A stretch of DNA of 64,000 bases. Source: Coix lacryma-jobi var. lacryma-jobi. Taxonomy: Eukaryota; Streptophyta; Magnoliopsida; Poales; Poaceae. The notes beneath the pieces are model-generated. The model saw nothing but the letters and a program-made list of their open reading frames with translations. It ran no database searches and was not told the DNA's origin. Every line of letters begins with the position of its first letter. The first letter of the stretch is position 1. The DNA lies in assembly GCA_009763385.1 (NCBI GenBank), contig CM019823.1, forward strand, positions 27,619,668 to 27,683,667. Direction: 5' to 3'. Positions 22,201 to 32,429 of the stretch are shown here, piece by piece. Both the position numbers and the translations under genes were made by a program.

Positions 22201-23047
22201 AATTGTGAGTTCCTGCAGAGAGGACTGGAAGTTGGACAGCAGGCGCGCGAGCTCCCGCGGCCGGATGGCGAGGCGGCTCGGGAACCGTCCTCGGTCTAGC
22301 GACAGCGACTGCACCTCGGGCTCCGCGCTGCACACGATCCAGTACGTCTTCCTCACACCTTAACAACGCAACACAAAATTTGGAGAAATTAGAGCTACGA
22401 GTGGAAGAAGAGCCAGCGAAAACTGCAAACAAAAAAAAAAAAAAAAAAAAAAACTGGCTGGAGTGCAGAGAACAGCGTGCCGAAAGCACGAAATTCACAT
22501 GATTGGGGAAATGTTTCACGACCGCAAAAAAAATTCTTAGTGAAAACCATAGAGGTTGGATGGGGTAGGAAGGGAGAGGGTAGCTTTTATGCGCACCGTT
22601 GAGGCAGTGGAGGGTGATCTGGAGCTTGGGTGCGTCAGGTTCTGGGAGGGAGACGGCGAGTCTGTCGAGCGCGGCGTGTGGCGTGCGGAGGACTGCGAGC
22701 AGGGATTTGAGGAGGACGCTACACTGCAGCGGCGTGGAAGGCGGCGGCGCCGAAGCCGCGGCGTCGAGGGTGTACTGGTCGAAGAAGTCGCGCGCTAGGG
22801 AGACCGAAGCGTACGCCGACCGCGAGCTGTTGAGCGTGTGCATCTCCAGCTGATGAAACGTCAGAGAAGAGAGCTCGTAAGAATCAGGGGGGATGGGGGA
22901 CCCCCACGCGGCGGTCGGCAGGCGACGAGAGGGGCTGCGAACCTTGGCGGGGTGCGCCTGGAGCACGAGCTCGGAGGCGACGCGCGCGAGGAAGGTCACG
23001 CACCGACCGAACGTCCGCAGCGAGCCGCCGCTCATCGACAGCTCCAT
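19244..23047 (-). CDS. RAD9: RAD9 cell-cycle checkpoint clamp subunit
   Basis: Eight exons read on the minus strand: 22943-23047, 22597-22849, 22107-22358, 21899-22014, 21185-21249, 20887-21113, 20412-20562 and 19244-19361. Frame is kept across all junctions, giving 428 residues. MELSMSGGSLRTFGRCVTFL, HTLNSSRSAYASV, KTYWIVCSAEPEVQSL, GDPVDVTFGVKELK and FLTFCEGCEVDIFLFFEKTG are typical Rad9 PCNA-like-domain motifs (about residues 1-280). The tail is Ser/Asn-rich and ends in an acidic run (ADDNDDNEEDEE) before TTPHYMD. RAD9 forms the 9-1-1 clamp with RAD1 and HUS1 in the nucleus, loaded at damaged DNA to activate ATR signalling. The last acceptor is ambiguous: TTATCAG keeps frame with exon 7, while a stronger-looking GTTGCAG 10 nt upstream does not. 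Intron 2 contains a long A-run near 22430. Confidence 0.93.
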
Positions 23048-23334
23048 GGCCGCAATCGGCGTCGCCGCCCGCTCCCCTTCCGCCGCGGTCTAGCCTGCTT
23101 TTGGTTTGGGTTAGGGGGCCGGGGAGGAAGAGGAGGGAAACGGAAAACTGGCGCGGGCTGTTTTCGCATCATGGGCCAGGCCCATTACTGATGGACTAGT
23201 TAGCGAAGAAAGGCGCATTGCGACACGGCCCAACCTAGGGAACGTGAGGCTGCAGGTGGTCCCAGACTCGAACACTAGGGTTTACGACCCTCTCTCTTTC
23301 TGATATAAATGCTAGCAAGTCTCTCCACCCCACG
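23048..23334. promoter_or_regulatory. Shared head-to-head promoter of RAD9 and RPS21
   Basis: The RAD9 ATG and the RPS21 TATA box (TATAAAT, 23304-23310) are only about 255 bp apart, on opposite strands. Between them lie site II motifs TGGGCC (23172-23177), GGCCCA (23179-23184 and 23227-23232) and a telo-box TAGGGTTT (23276-23283). Site II plus telo-box is the known signature of plant ribosomal-protein and proliferation genes. The RPS21 leader starts pyrimidine-rich (TCTCCACCCC). Confidence 0.75.
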
Positions 23335-23909
23335 AACCCTCACGCCGCCGCCGCAGTTGTCTTCGGTCTCTTGTGCTTCCCTTCTAGAGATCAAGGTGCG
23401 TGCCCTCTTCTTCCCATTCCCCAAGCCGTCGCTGATCTATTGCCTCTCCATCATCCTCGCGCGCGTGGCTGATTGTTAGGCAAGGGCTCGCTTCGAGATC
23501 TCCTGTGTTAGGGTCCGTCGTTTTGTTTGCTGCTACCTGCTAGCATATCAACCAGCGCGATTTTTTGTACTATTTTTCGTGCAGTTGTACAAGGATTTTA
23601 CCTGCAAGCTTTGAGGTGGAAGGGATTATTAAGTATTGGTATTTGGTGATTTAGATGCAAGGATGAATTGATTCCAATCCTTTTGTTGAATTCCAAAGAA
23701 TTGCTTTACTTCGGGATATGTATATTTGAGTCTTAGTTATGCCTCTTCATGGGAGCCCGAATTGGACATCAGTTGTTTTGCATAGTTATGAATATAGACT
23801 TGAACTGAATGAGTCCTCCGAGTGCATATTGCTGTTCTCTTTTGATGTTCCTGATCGATGGTTCTCATCTATTTCAGTTGCTGTTGCGGTAGTTCCCCCA
23901 ACTTTCACC

Positions 23910-24765
23910 ATGCAGAACGAGGAAGGTAAGACGGTGGACCTCTACGTCCCCAGGAAGTGGTACGTTTGCCTCTTCATTTTGTACTTCGAAATGTTTCTGC
24001 TCTGTATGGTTGGATTTGTTGTGTGCTAAGATTAAGTTTCTGTTCTTTGCAGCTCGGCCACGAACAGGATTATCACTGCCAAGGACCATGCCTCTGTGCA
24101 GATCAACATTGGCCACTTGGATGCGAATGGCCTGTACGATGGTCACTTCACCACGTTTGCTCTGTCTGGGTTTGTTCGTGCTCAGGTGATAGTCCAGGAT
24201 ATGCTTATTGCATTGTGTCTTCCCATAAAATTCACAGTTTGAATGCAATATTTACATGCAACTTTCTACCACAAATGTGTGTTTCCTGAGTTTCATATTG
24301 TTGACACCTGATGTATTGCATTCTTATGGAAAGATTGTTGCAGCATCTGTTTTCCCTTTTCAGCTAAAATTGATTCTTTGCCTGTTTGTTTATGGCTTCG
24401 GTATTGGTTAATTCATAGCCTAGGATTTAGGGATTATATAGTTTTTGTTCAAATGCAGCGTTGGTACTTAGATGACATACAAATGCATAATATGTTATTG
24501 CCTTGTGTGTTCTTAGATTGATTTTGAGATGCATCGAATTCCTTCACTGTCATGTTTGCACCTAATGCAGTTATCAAACATATTTTCTTGTTATGGTTTA
24601 TATGTTAGTCAAGTGGATTATCCAATTTACCTATTTGCTCCCTTCGGCTGTGGATTCTCATTGTATTGGGGTAGATTCTGATTCATATTTTGATGTGCAC
24701 AGGGTGATGCAGATGGCTCCTTGGACAGGCTGTGGCAGAAGAAGAAGGCTGATATCAAGCAGTAG
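23910..24765 (+). CDS. RPS21: 40S ribosomal protein S21 (eS21), 81 aa
   Basis: Coding exons 23910-23959, 24053-24185 and 24703-24765 (stop TAG), with a 5' UTR exon ending at 23395 (AAG/GTGCG) and a leader intron to 23878 (TTTCAG). The product starts MQNEEGKTVDLYVPRKCSAT, continues TAKDHASVQINIGHLD and ends LDRLWQKKKADIKQ: a full-length eS21, close to the usual 82 residues of plants. It is a component of the small ribosomal subunit, involved in late 18S maturation. A leader intron is normal for plant ribosomal-protein genes. An intact copy with introns in place, so not a processed pseudogene. Confidence 0.96.
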
Positions 24766-25389
24766 ATCTTACATGTAGTTTATCAAGGATCCGATACCTT
24801 GAGGCACACTGCCTTAGCTATGTTTGATTTCATGTCACCAGATGCAATGTTGTGATTTCAGTTGGTACCTTAAATCTAAAGACTTGGTATCCTTGTGTTT
24901 CTTCTGAGTTTGATGTGTGTGGTTCCTTTAATTTGCATCTGCAGCGCTATTTAGTTCTTGAGCTGCTATTTGTGATTACTTGGATCAATTGTGCTCAAGG
25001 GTATGCTTATAATAGCTTGCAGTTGTTCCCAATTAGGCTGCTAGTAAAGCGCCAAAGTTACAATTCTAACCATGTAGTTGTATTGCTGCATTACTGACCT
25101 TATTCAGTTATTCTTGAACTCACAACAAGCTGCGAAGGGGGTCCAATGGAATTTGCTGGACTCGTATACGCACGCACGCATACTTGTTATTACTAGTTCG
25201 TCTAGCACAATAGGTAGGCCTGACTCATTGATGCAGTAACTGAAGTAGGAGCCGGTGGGGGCTTCTCGTTATGGTTTATGGGCTTTCCTTTTGCATACTC
25301 AGGTCACCTAAAGTAGCCAGTTCTGGACTTAATGAGTATGTAAATATTCCTAGCTAGTTTATATTTGCTTAGGCTTCCGTTTGACCGAG
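24766..25389. other. RPS21 3' UTR and spacer
   Basis: The first few hundred bases are the likely RPS21 3' UTR. A short CGCACGCACGCATAC run lies near 25170. No further gene seen. Confidence 0.5.
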
Positions 25390-25800
25390 CTTCAGTTTTT
25401 GGAGATGATTATTTGCTGATTTTTTTGTGAAGCTCGCGTGCCGCACGCTCATCAGTCTCGTGAAGTTGTCTGGTATCCTCCAGACGAGCTCGTTCCTCGA
25501 TAAGTCCAGCCACCGCAGGCGCACCATCTCTGCCATGGAGCCGCGGATGGTTCCCCTGACGCGGTTCCTGGACACGTCCAGCCTCTCCAGGCTGCTCCGC
25601 TTGGAGACTGAGCTCGGTATCTGACATTCTGACCGCCGATGGCGTTGCTCGAGACGTCAAAGCCACCTGAGCCCGGCGCCGCGGGCGAAGTCAGGGCAGG
25701 CAACGCACCGGTGATCAGCAGCTCGCCCTCGGACCTCGGCGCACGTCCGAGAAAGTCGCCAGGGATGGAAAAGACCGGGACTGCACTAGCTCGTCGTCCC
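25390..25800 (-). pseudogene. LRR protein fragment (DRT100/polygalacturonase-inhibitor-like)
   Basis: In one frame the minus strand shows two leucine-rich repeats: LDVSRNRVRGTIRGSMAEM and LRWLDLSRNELVWRIPDNF, followed by TRLMSVRHASF. Upstream, another frame shows FSIPGDFLGRAPRSEGEL and LITGALP, and a third shows FDVSSNAIGGQ. The parts read as one LRR protein only if a frame change near TGGCTTTGACG (about 25660) and a short deletion are allowed. There is no start or complete repeat array. The similarity to DRT100-type extracellular LRR proteins is from motif memory. Best regarded as a dead 3' fragment. Confidence 0.7.
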
Positions 25801-25884
25801 TTTCTCTCGTTGCGTGGTGATAGGTGGAGGTTGAAGGAGAAGGTGACGTGCGGGGTCCACGTGTCAGCGAGTGTATGGATATAA

Positions 25885-26548
25885 GACTATCTCCAACAAT
25901 GCAACCTATACTCAAAAATAGGTCACGCATAGTGAATTAGGTCCCAAAAATACGCTCCAACAGAAGACCCATCCACACAGCCCATTTTGCCTACCACGCT
26001 ACCTGAGAAGCAAAGAAGCGTCGTCCCTGGACGACGACGCAAATTCTGGCGCAGCAGTGGTGGTCCCTCGACGGGGCGCAGCAGTGGAGCGACCGCGACG
26101 CGGAGCCACCGGTGCGACGAGAAGCGTCCGCGGCAAGGAGCGGGGAGCCGGCGGCGCGGCGGAGAGCGGCCGCGACGGGGAGCTAGAGGCCCGGCGGAGA
26201 GCGGCCGCGACGGAGAGCCGGCAGCGCAACGAGGAGCGGCCGCGACGCGGAGCCGCCGCACAGCGAGAAGCGGCCGCGGCGAGAAGCGGGGAGCAGGGCG
26301 TGGAGGGGCACAGCCGATGCGGCGAGGACCGAGGGGAGCCCGCGGATGAAGACGATGCCGCGACAGGGAGGCGGCCCGCGGATGAAGACGACGCCGCGGC
26401 AGGGAGGCGGCACTGTGGCCGTGAACGTCGCTTTCTATTTGCATGCGCTGTTGGTGACGAGGGATTTTAGGTCCTTGAGCTTATCCTTTTAGGGAGACCC
26501 ATACCCCATATAAGTCTCCTATTTTGCATCACATTGTTGGAGTCAGTC
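25885..26548. mobile_element. PIF/Harbinger-like non-autonomous element, 664 bp, GC-rich core
   Basis: The ends GACTATCTCCAACAATG and CATTGTTGGAGTCAGTC are imperfect inverted repeats, flanked by TAA (25882-25884 and 26549-26551). The interior (about 26020-26410) is unusually GC-rich and built of short repeated words such as GAGCGGCCGCGACG and GAAGACGACGCCGCGGCAGG, very different from the AT-rich ends. It encodes no transposase. The core may be captured host sequence. Confidence 0.75.
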
Positions 26549-26551
26549 TAA

Positions 26552-27099
26552 GTGCAGGAGTAAATAGGTAATTTCTCATCTTCTTGAGGCTCTCAGAAAC
26601 GTTGTCGTGCTGGCATGCTCACGTGTAGTAACACGTCAGCAAAAATGACAAATTTATAGGAGATTCACTGTTTTTGATGATAATTCTGTAGGTGTCATTA
26701 TAAAGCTGACAAACGGAGAGGTATCATCCATAAGGATGACAATAAGTTAAAGAGTTATCCCCTAGTGCTACTGCTACCTCTCTTTTCATTACACATTTAT
26801 AAACCATACAGATGTGAACATATTTATGTAGATATTAATCCACCATTATTTATGAAACTTTGCAAGTTCATCCAACATATGTATGCTCCGGTTACAGCAG
26901 CATGTTCATGCACTGAGTTCAAATTGGTGAGCTCAGCTCCCAATACACACACTGTGACACTGATATATACACATAAAACAATCGCTTAAACTAGAATTCA
27001 TGCATGCATGCATGCAGCACTCGTAGATACGGAGTACCAATATACGGGCAATACGCTGACAGCTGGGGCACTGATGGGCGGCCACAGGCAGCCTGCTGG
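26552..27099. other. Spacer 3' of the PCC13-62-like gene
   Basis: AT-rich, with no gene seen. A (CATG)n run lies at about 26999-27014, close to the 3' end of the neighbouring minus-strand gene. Confidence 0.4.
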
Positions 27100-28357
27100 C
27101 TAGTTTCCAGGCGGCACCTCGTGAGCACCACCACCAGCACGTGGCTCGCCAAGAAAGGACCTGGCGATCCTCCCGTTGGCGCCCTCCGGGTAGAACCCGC
27201 CGGGCACGCGCTCGTCGCCGGTGAGGTAGAGGATGCGGAGCAGCTCGGCGGGCGTCCGGGCGTAGGAGAGCGAGTCGGCGTCGGCGGAGAGCACGTTGGA
27301 GCAGATGGCGCGCTCGGCGCCGAGCGCGCGGGGCACCGTGAGCCCCTCGTCCTTGACCCCGCACCGGCCCAGCCCGTTGCGCAGCGCCGACACGCGGTCC
27401 GTGAACTCGGCGACCGTGACGTTCCTGTACGGCGGCACGGCCTCGCCGAGGCGCTCCGAGAGGCGCGCGCGGAGCACCGCGTCCTGCGCCGCCTCCATCC
27501 CCAGCAGACCTGCGAGAGTCTGCGCGGCGCGCAGCGCGGGCGTACGTACGTGAACGTGGCAGAGCGTTATTGGAGTGTACTAGATGGTGATAGGTACGGT
27601 GGTCACCTTCTTTGTCTCGTAGCCGTCGATGATGGGGTTGGTGCCGACGTAGCCGTTGATGCCGAGGTAGGGGATCACGTAGGAGGCCAGCAGGAAGCTG
27701 AGGCTGTTGATGTAGGGGTCGAAGGGAGGGTCCAGACGGTACCCGAACGCCTCGTCCATCACCCTGGCGAAGTTGTGGGCGCTGAGGTCCATCAACGCCC
27801 GAGGGATCCCGCCGACCGTGCGCTGGATGGCCCTGTATATATGTACGTGCAGTCGTGCACACAGATTCAGAATTTGGATCGGAGCAGGCATGCATCGGCA
27901 CGAACGACGAACCTGATGTGGCCAACTTCTTGGAGGCCAAACTCGGCGGCGACGCGCCACGTCACGTCGTCGAGGCTGGCCTTCCGGGCGCCCACCGGCG
28001 GCGGGCCGCCCAGCGCCAGCTTCGGCGCGACGTGGTCGAGCCCGACGCCGTACGCGGCGTGCAGGAAGAACTCGGCCTCGGTGTACTCCAGGTTCAGCGC
28101 GAACTGCACCGGGTCGACGTCGTAGGGGAACACGGCCACCGGGCCGGGATGCGCGGCGCTGGCGGCTGGCACAGGCGTGGATCGCCGTAGCTGGAGGACG
28201 ACGACACGTCCGCCGCCGGCGGCGGCTCCGGAGGACAGGTCGGGTCGACGGGGTGATGACCGACAACCGGCAATGCTTCACTGCAACTACTGCAAACTCC
28301 TATCACGAGAAGGAGCAACGGCACGGAAACAGGGCAGGTACGTGAAGATGATGCCAT
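27100..28357 (-). pseudogene. Desiccation-related protein PCC13-62-like, frameshifted in exon 1
   Basis: Minus-strand exons are 27913-28357, 27607-27832 and 27100-27519, with GT-AG junctions. The ferritin-like domain is clear: DVDPVQFALNLEYTEAEFFL, GVGLDHVAPKLALGGP, EFGLQEVGHI, then ALMDLSAHNFARVMDEAFGY, GINGYVGTNPIIDGYETKK and TLAGLLGMEAAQDAV, ending in NGRIARSFLGEP. The signal peptide (MASSSRTCPVSVPLLLLVIG...) starts at 28357 but is in a different frame from the domain. The change falls around 28150-28175 in GC-rich DNA and leaves no room for an intron. Family members are secreted or apoplastic and linked to desiccation; their reaction is unproven. The copy is either a recent pseudogene or carries a one-base sequence error, since everything else is intact. 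Confidence 0.82.
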
Positions 28358-29336
28358 GTTCTAGCCCTGAATCTTTAGCCTGCAGTGCAGAGTATGCATG
28401 CTCTCGCTTGGGGCGAACAATGCGCTGCATCCCGACTTCATTATTATAGGATACAGACTTACATTACAGAGCACAGAGTGTCCAGTCATCCGAGTCACAG
28501 CAGCTACTCTTCTCTTCTTTGCTGAAACAAGCAGCTAGCTACGTACTGTACTACCTAACGTTCCTACGCTGTGATTGTGGCCAAGCTTTTCTTGCTATAT
28601 CCAAGATAAGTCTGCAAGATATCAGACTGAAAATAGGTTACTTTACTTGTATCTGAAGGCTACGCCATTACGAACTTAAACTGAAAATGGCTTTGTGGAA
28701 AGAGACTGGGATTGAAATAGGATCGCCCTGGGACTGCATCCTTACCTGAAACTTCTCTTCATCTTTGTTTTTGCACGCTCCATATAGTCCATAGTCCATA
28801 CGGAGGCTGCCGAAATGTGCTATTGCCAGGTGGAAGGTGGTTAGGCCCTTCATTATTGTCGCTTCTCCTGACCCGTTTGTCAAAATTCAGTGGTGATGCT
28901 GCTGCTGTCAAGCGATGCCGTACTAAACCTCCCTTGCTTGGTGGTTACTGGTCACTGAGAATGCAAGCGTTTCCTTATTTGAAGTCCCCCATTGGGATCA
29001 CCCTTCCCTTTTCTGGATTTCTTGACGCTTTGAGTCATCTAACAACCGTGTCTACAATTCCAGCATACAAATCATACTCATCCCGATTCACTAATCCTAG
29101 TGTTAAAATTTTAATTAGTCATATTTTAATTTAGAAAACTGCGATTATAAACATGGCCACATGAAATTAGGAAAAAAAAATCAAATACCCTCTCTATTGC
29201 AAATTATACACTGCATACTAACGTTTCTAGCAGATATATTGCATTTTACACTACATCTAGATAGAGTGTTTATCTAAGTACATAACAAAAATTAGGAATA
29301 TAGAAAAAATAAAATATCTTCTAATTTAAAATGGAG
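28358..29336. other. Spacer, nothing recognised
   Basis: This includes the upstream region of the PCC13-62-like gene. Several short frames exist but none shows a known domain or spliceable structure. Confidence 0.4.
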
Positions 29337-29358
29337 GTACTAGTATCATGTAGTGGGA

Positions 29359-29533
29359 CCACAGACTAACGTTTTCTTAGCTGCTGTCAACAAGATGAGT
29401 TGTTCGACGTAATTGATCAAAACCGATGCTAGTTTTATTTTATAAACATTGTTTATAAAAAAACTAGCATCGATCGAATCATCCCTAACTTAAAACAGTA
29501 CGTAAACTAATGTTTTCATGAGATTCTTGTGCT
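29359..29533. repeat. Direct repeat copy A flanking the LINE fragment
   Basis: About 170 bp similar to 30270-30437, sharing GATGAGTTGTT, AACTAGCATCGA, ATCATC(C/T)CTAACTT and TAATGTTTTCATGA-like segments. Copy A contains an extra small hairpin of its own. Confidence 0.6.
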
Positions 29534-29539
29534 CAATGA

Positions 29540-30070
29540 TGAGGCCGATGATATCCTCTGCTTCTTCGATGGCGCCGGTCACAAACTTGCAGCGGGCCTC
29601 ATCTACAAAGCTTCAACGCAGCGAGATCAGCGGCACCCGGGGTTCACGTACCTTTATCTGGAGAAACTTCACACCTCCAAGGGTCAAGTTTTTTGCCTGG
29701 CTGTGGCTGCTCCAACAAGGAAGGATTCAGTGCAACTCCAATTTGGTCAGGAAAAACATACTCCAAGACTTCACCTGCAAAGTGTGCGGCTCTGGAGAGG
29801 AAGATGCATGCCGACCACATCATCTCCGGGTGTGCCTTTGCAAAAAGCTTTTTTTTTTTTTTTTTTTTTTTGCGACTTTGCAAAAAGCTTCTGGAACAGG
29901 CTACGATGGCATGCCAACCAAATAGCCCCGGTCAGTTGCCTTTGGGAGACAACATCGCCACCGTCAGTGCCTTCAGAAACGAAATCCTTCCCCCTCATCC
30001 TCCTCTGTTGCTGGCAACTGTGGAAGCACACGACACGATGTGGTCTTCAGAAACATGGAGCCGGCCGGCC
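29540..30070 (+). pseudogene. LINE reverse-transcriptase C-terminal fragment (zf-RVT)
   Basis: The plus strand encodes, in shifting frames, the zinc-binding region that follows reverse transcriptase in plant L1-type LINEs: TFIWRNFTPPRVKFFAWL, CKVCGSGEEDA, ADHIISGCAFAKSF and, after an insertion, CDFAKSFWNRLRWHA. The Cys/His spacing fits the zf-RVT domain (PF13966). There is no RT core or endonuclease, so it is an internal fragment. It is interrupted by the poly(T) insertion at 29851-29875. Confidence 0.75.
29836..29890 (-). mobile_element. Minimal retroposition scar: T21-GCGA with 15-bp target duplication
   Basis: CTTTGCAAAAAGCTT occurs at 29836-29850 and again at 29876-29890, bracketing 21 T and GCGA. 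On the minus strand this is a poly(A) tail with a four-base remnant, flanked by a perfect target-site duplication. It adds 40 bases and shifts the frame of the LINE fragment. Confidence 0.8.
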
Positions 30071-30269
30071 CTAAACCGACTACTGGCAAGTTGCAGGGAA
30101 GCAGCAAGGCTCTGGGCATGTAGGATACCAGCAAGAGCACACTCTTTAGCTTCTTTTTGGAGAAATTTTGTCTCTCCAGTCTTCAGCTATATATACATTC
30201 AGAAAAGGTAGTTGGAAAGGAAATAATTAATAGACTGCAAAAGCCAAACCATATAGCGGGACCGGACAC

Positions 30270-30437
30270 TATCACACTAATGTCTGTCGGCCACCGTCAA
30301 CACGACAGGATGAGTTGTTTGACGTAGTTGACCAATGATTATAAAAAAAGAACTAGCATCGACTTTGATCGGATCATCTCTAACTTGAAACAATACCTAG
30401 ATTAATGTTTCCATGACATTCTTCTTGTGCGAGTGAA
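30270..30437. repeat. Direct repeat copy B flanking the LINE fragment
   Basis: Partner of 29359-29533 in the same orientation, lacking that copy's internal hairpin. The two bracket about 740 bp. Confidence 0.6.
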
Positions 30438-30449
30438 TGAACGTATTTA

Positions 30450-30716
30450 CCTGTTTGGATGATGCAGTTTTCAAAAACTGTAGTATTACAAAACTATAAT
30501 TTTATAAGCCAAAGAGACATAAAACCATGGTTTAGAAAAAAGAGGTCATGAGTGGAGTTTTTAAAACTCCAAAAAGACTACAGTTTTAACAAAACCACGG
30601 TTTTAAATACTACAAGATTTGTTGCATCCAAACACTTAATATCTTTTCAAAACCAAAGTATTTTGTAAAACCATAGTATTTCTCCAACACTTTAAAAATA
30701 CTCTGCATCCAGGGCC
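30450..30716. mobile_element. Tourist/PIF-type MITE with TTA duplication
   Basis: The ends CCTGTTTGGATGATGCAG and CTCTGCATCCAGGGCC are imperfect inverted repeats, flanked by TTA at 30447-30449 and 30717-30719. The interior is rich in AAAACCA/TGGTTTT words. Confidence 0.75.
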
Positions 30717-30719
30717 TTA

Positions 30720-32081
30720 ATCTCCCGGCATAAAAAAAACCCGGTATCAATCGGTCAAATATGACCTGGGCCTCTCGCGCCCACGAAAGCCCATTTGCGC
30801 AAAAAGTTTTCAAAGGCTGCCTGTCATATCTTTGATGGCTTCACCACCGCTCCCCTCACTGAGTCACTGGTGCCGGTGCCGGTGGATAGCCCGATGCGGG
30901 CGATGCCAACGCGCTCCACCAGAAGCCCAAAAGCCCAAAATGCTGCAACATCGCCATCACTGTTCTCCTCGCTCGACCTAGCCCCTTTCAATTTTCACCG
31001 AGCCGACGTGCTAAGCGGAGCGGAGGGAGATCCGTCGGTCCAGTTTCTTCTCTCGGTAAGGAAAGGCTGGTGTGTCATCTCATCTCTGTACAATTTGAAC
31101 ATGCGTGGAAAAAATTCGGGTGGCCACACTGAAATATTCAGTCGAGTACGGGTGATTGCTGTAGTGTATTATACAATGTGTATTGGGCCTGTTCGGAAAA
31201 CATTGTTTCGGCTAATTTGCGTAAGATAAAAATATTCTTCCACAGCTGCAAAGTATGATTAATTTTGACTAATAAGCTCAAGCGAGTAGGATGATTATAT
31301 TTCTTGTGCGTTAATTTGCATAGTCTCCTGTTACCTTTCTTGCATGTATCTTGGAAGGACATTTGCACATGTGTGATCATTGAGAGGGGAACGTACTGCT
31401 GCTGGAAGAATACATACGTATGTAAATTTCACGATTTTAAGTTGCTACCAGCAACTCCGGCAGGATCGAGGTGAATCACAGAAAAAAATGTAGGATTCTA
31501 ATTCCTTAATCCCCGTAGAAGCCTTTGGTTTGATAGAGCACACGAAAACTATGAGAGAGAAAAACATTGCCTCTGAATCCATAGGAAAAGCATAGGAAAA
31601 AGAAGAATCCAATCATACATCATGAAAAGATTCCTGTGCACAAGGTACGAGGACAAACAAAGGATTAATAGCTGTAGTTAGTGATTACCTGGGTTGAATA
31701 ATATAAAAAATTAACATGAATAGTAACATGAATTTGTTCTTGAGATTCCTTTAGAATTTCATGGCTTTTCTTGTACCGAGGCAAACACGTAATCCTACAT
31801 ATATAGCTCCAGTGTTTTTAATTCATTAGGATTGCACATGCATTCTTATATTATTCCTGTATTTTTTTTTTGTTCATGTGATTTCTCGTTCCTGAGTTCT
31901 AAATTGGCTCTAAGTATGGTTGTTTAGACAAAAAAACACCACTCAAGAGCAAGGCTTTTTGCTAGGCCCTCCCAAAACCCCTCTTCGGCTCTCATTCCTG
32001 GAGGTTCTGGTCGAGCCCTCAAACGACAGTTGGGTCGTCGTTCTCCTCCTGTCTACACATGGAATTCCCGTTCGCACTTAC
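30720..32081. other. Spacer with an exon-like patch at about 30830-31055
   Basis: Most of this is AT-rich with no gene. About 30830-31055 (plus) is GC-richer and encodes LDLAPFNFHRADVLSGAEGD ahead of a GT donor-like CTCGGTAAGG. It could be a first exon or a captured gene fragment, but no continuation was found. Confidence 0.25.
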
Positions 32082-32083
32082 TA

Positions 32084-32337
32084 CTCCGTCCAAAAAATAG
32101 TGTCGCTATGGGATGCGTGTTGGTCAAACTTTCTCAACTTTGACTGGGTTTATACAAAATTTGTGCAATATTTTTATCTCCAAATAAGTTTATTATAAAA
32201 GTATATTCAAAAATCTATCCAATGATACTAATTATGTACCATAAATATTAATATTTTATTATATATATTTGGTCAAACGTTGAAGTCTGTTGACTTTTTG
32301 GGAAGCGAGAATGACTCTTTTTTAGGGACGGAGGGAA
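32084..32337. mobile_element. Stowaway-type MITE
   Basis: It starts CTCCGTCC after a TA and ends GGGACGGAGGGA, the Stowaway inverted ends. The AT-rich interior includes TTTGACTGGGTTTATA and TTGGTCAAACGTTGAAG, as in the other copies. Confidence 0.7.
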
Positions 32338-32362
32338 CAAGCTAAGGTCTGGGTGGTTCCCT

Positions 32363-32365
<3 letters not shown>

Positions 32366-32426
<61 letters not shown>
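32366..32426. repeat. AT dinucleotide microsatellite
   Basis: About 30 uninterrupted AT/TA units. Confidence 0.95.

Positions 32427-32429
<3 letters not shown>

Noticed and set aside
22427..22452. A-run in RAD9 intron 2 as a retroposon insertion
   Set aside because: No target duplication or retroposon body was found next to it; a simple poly(A) expansion is enough.
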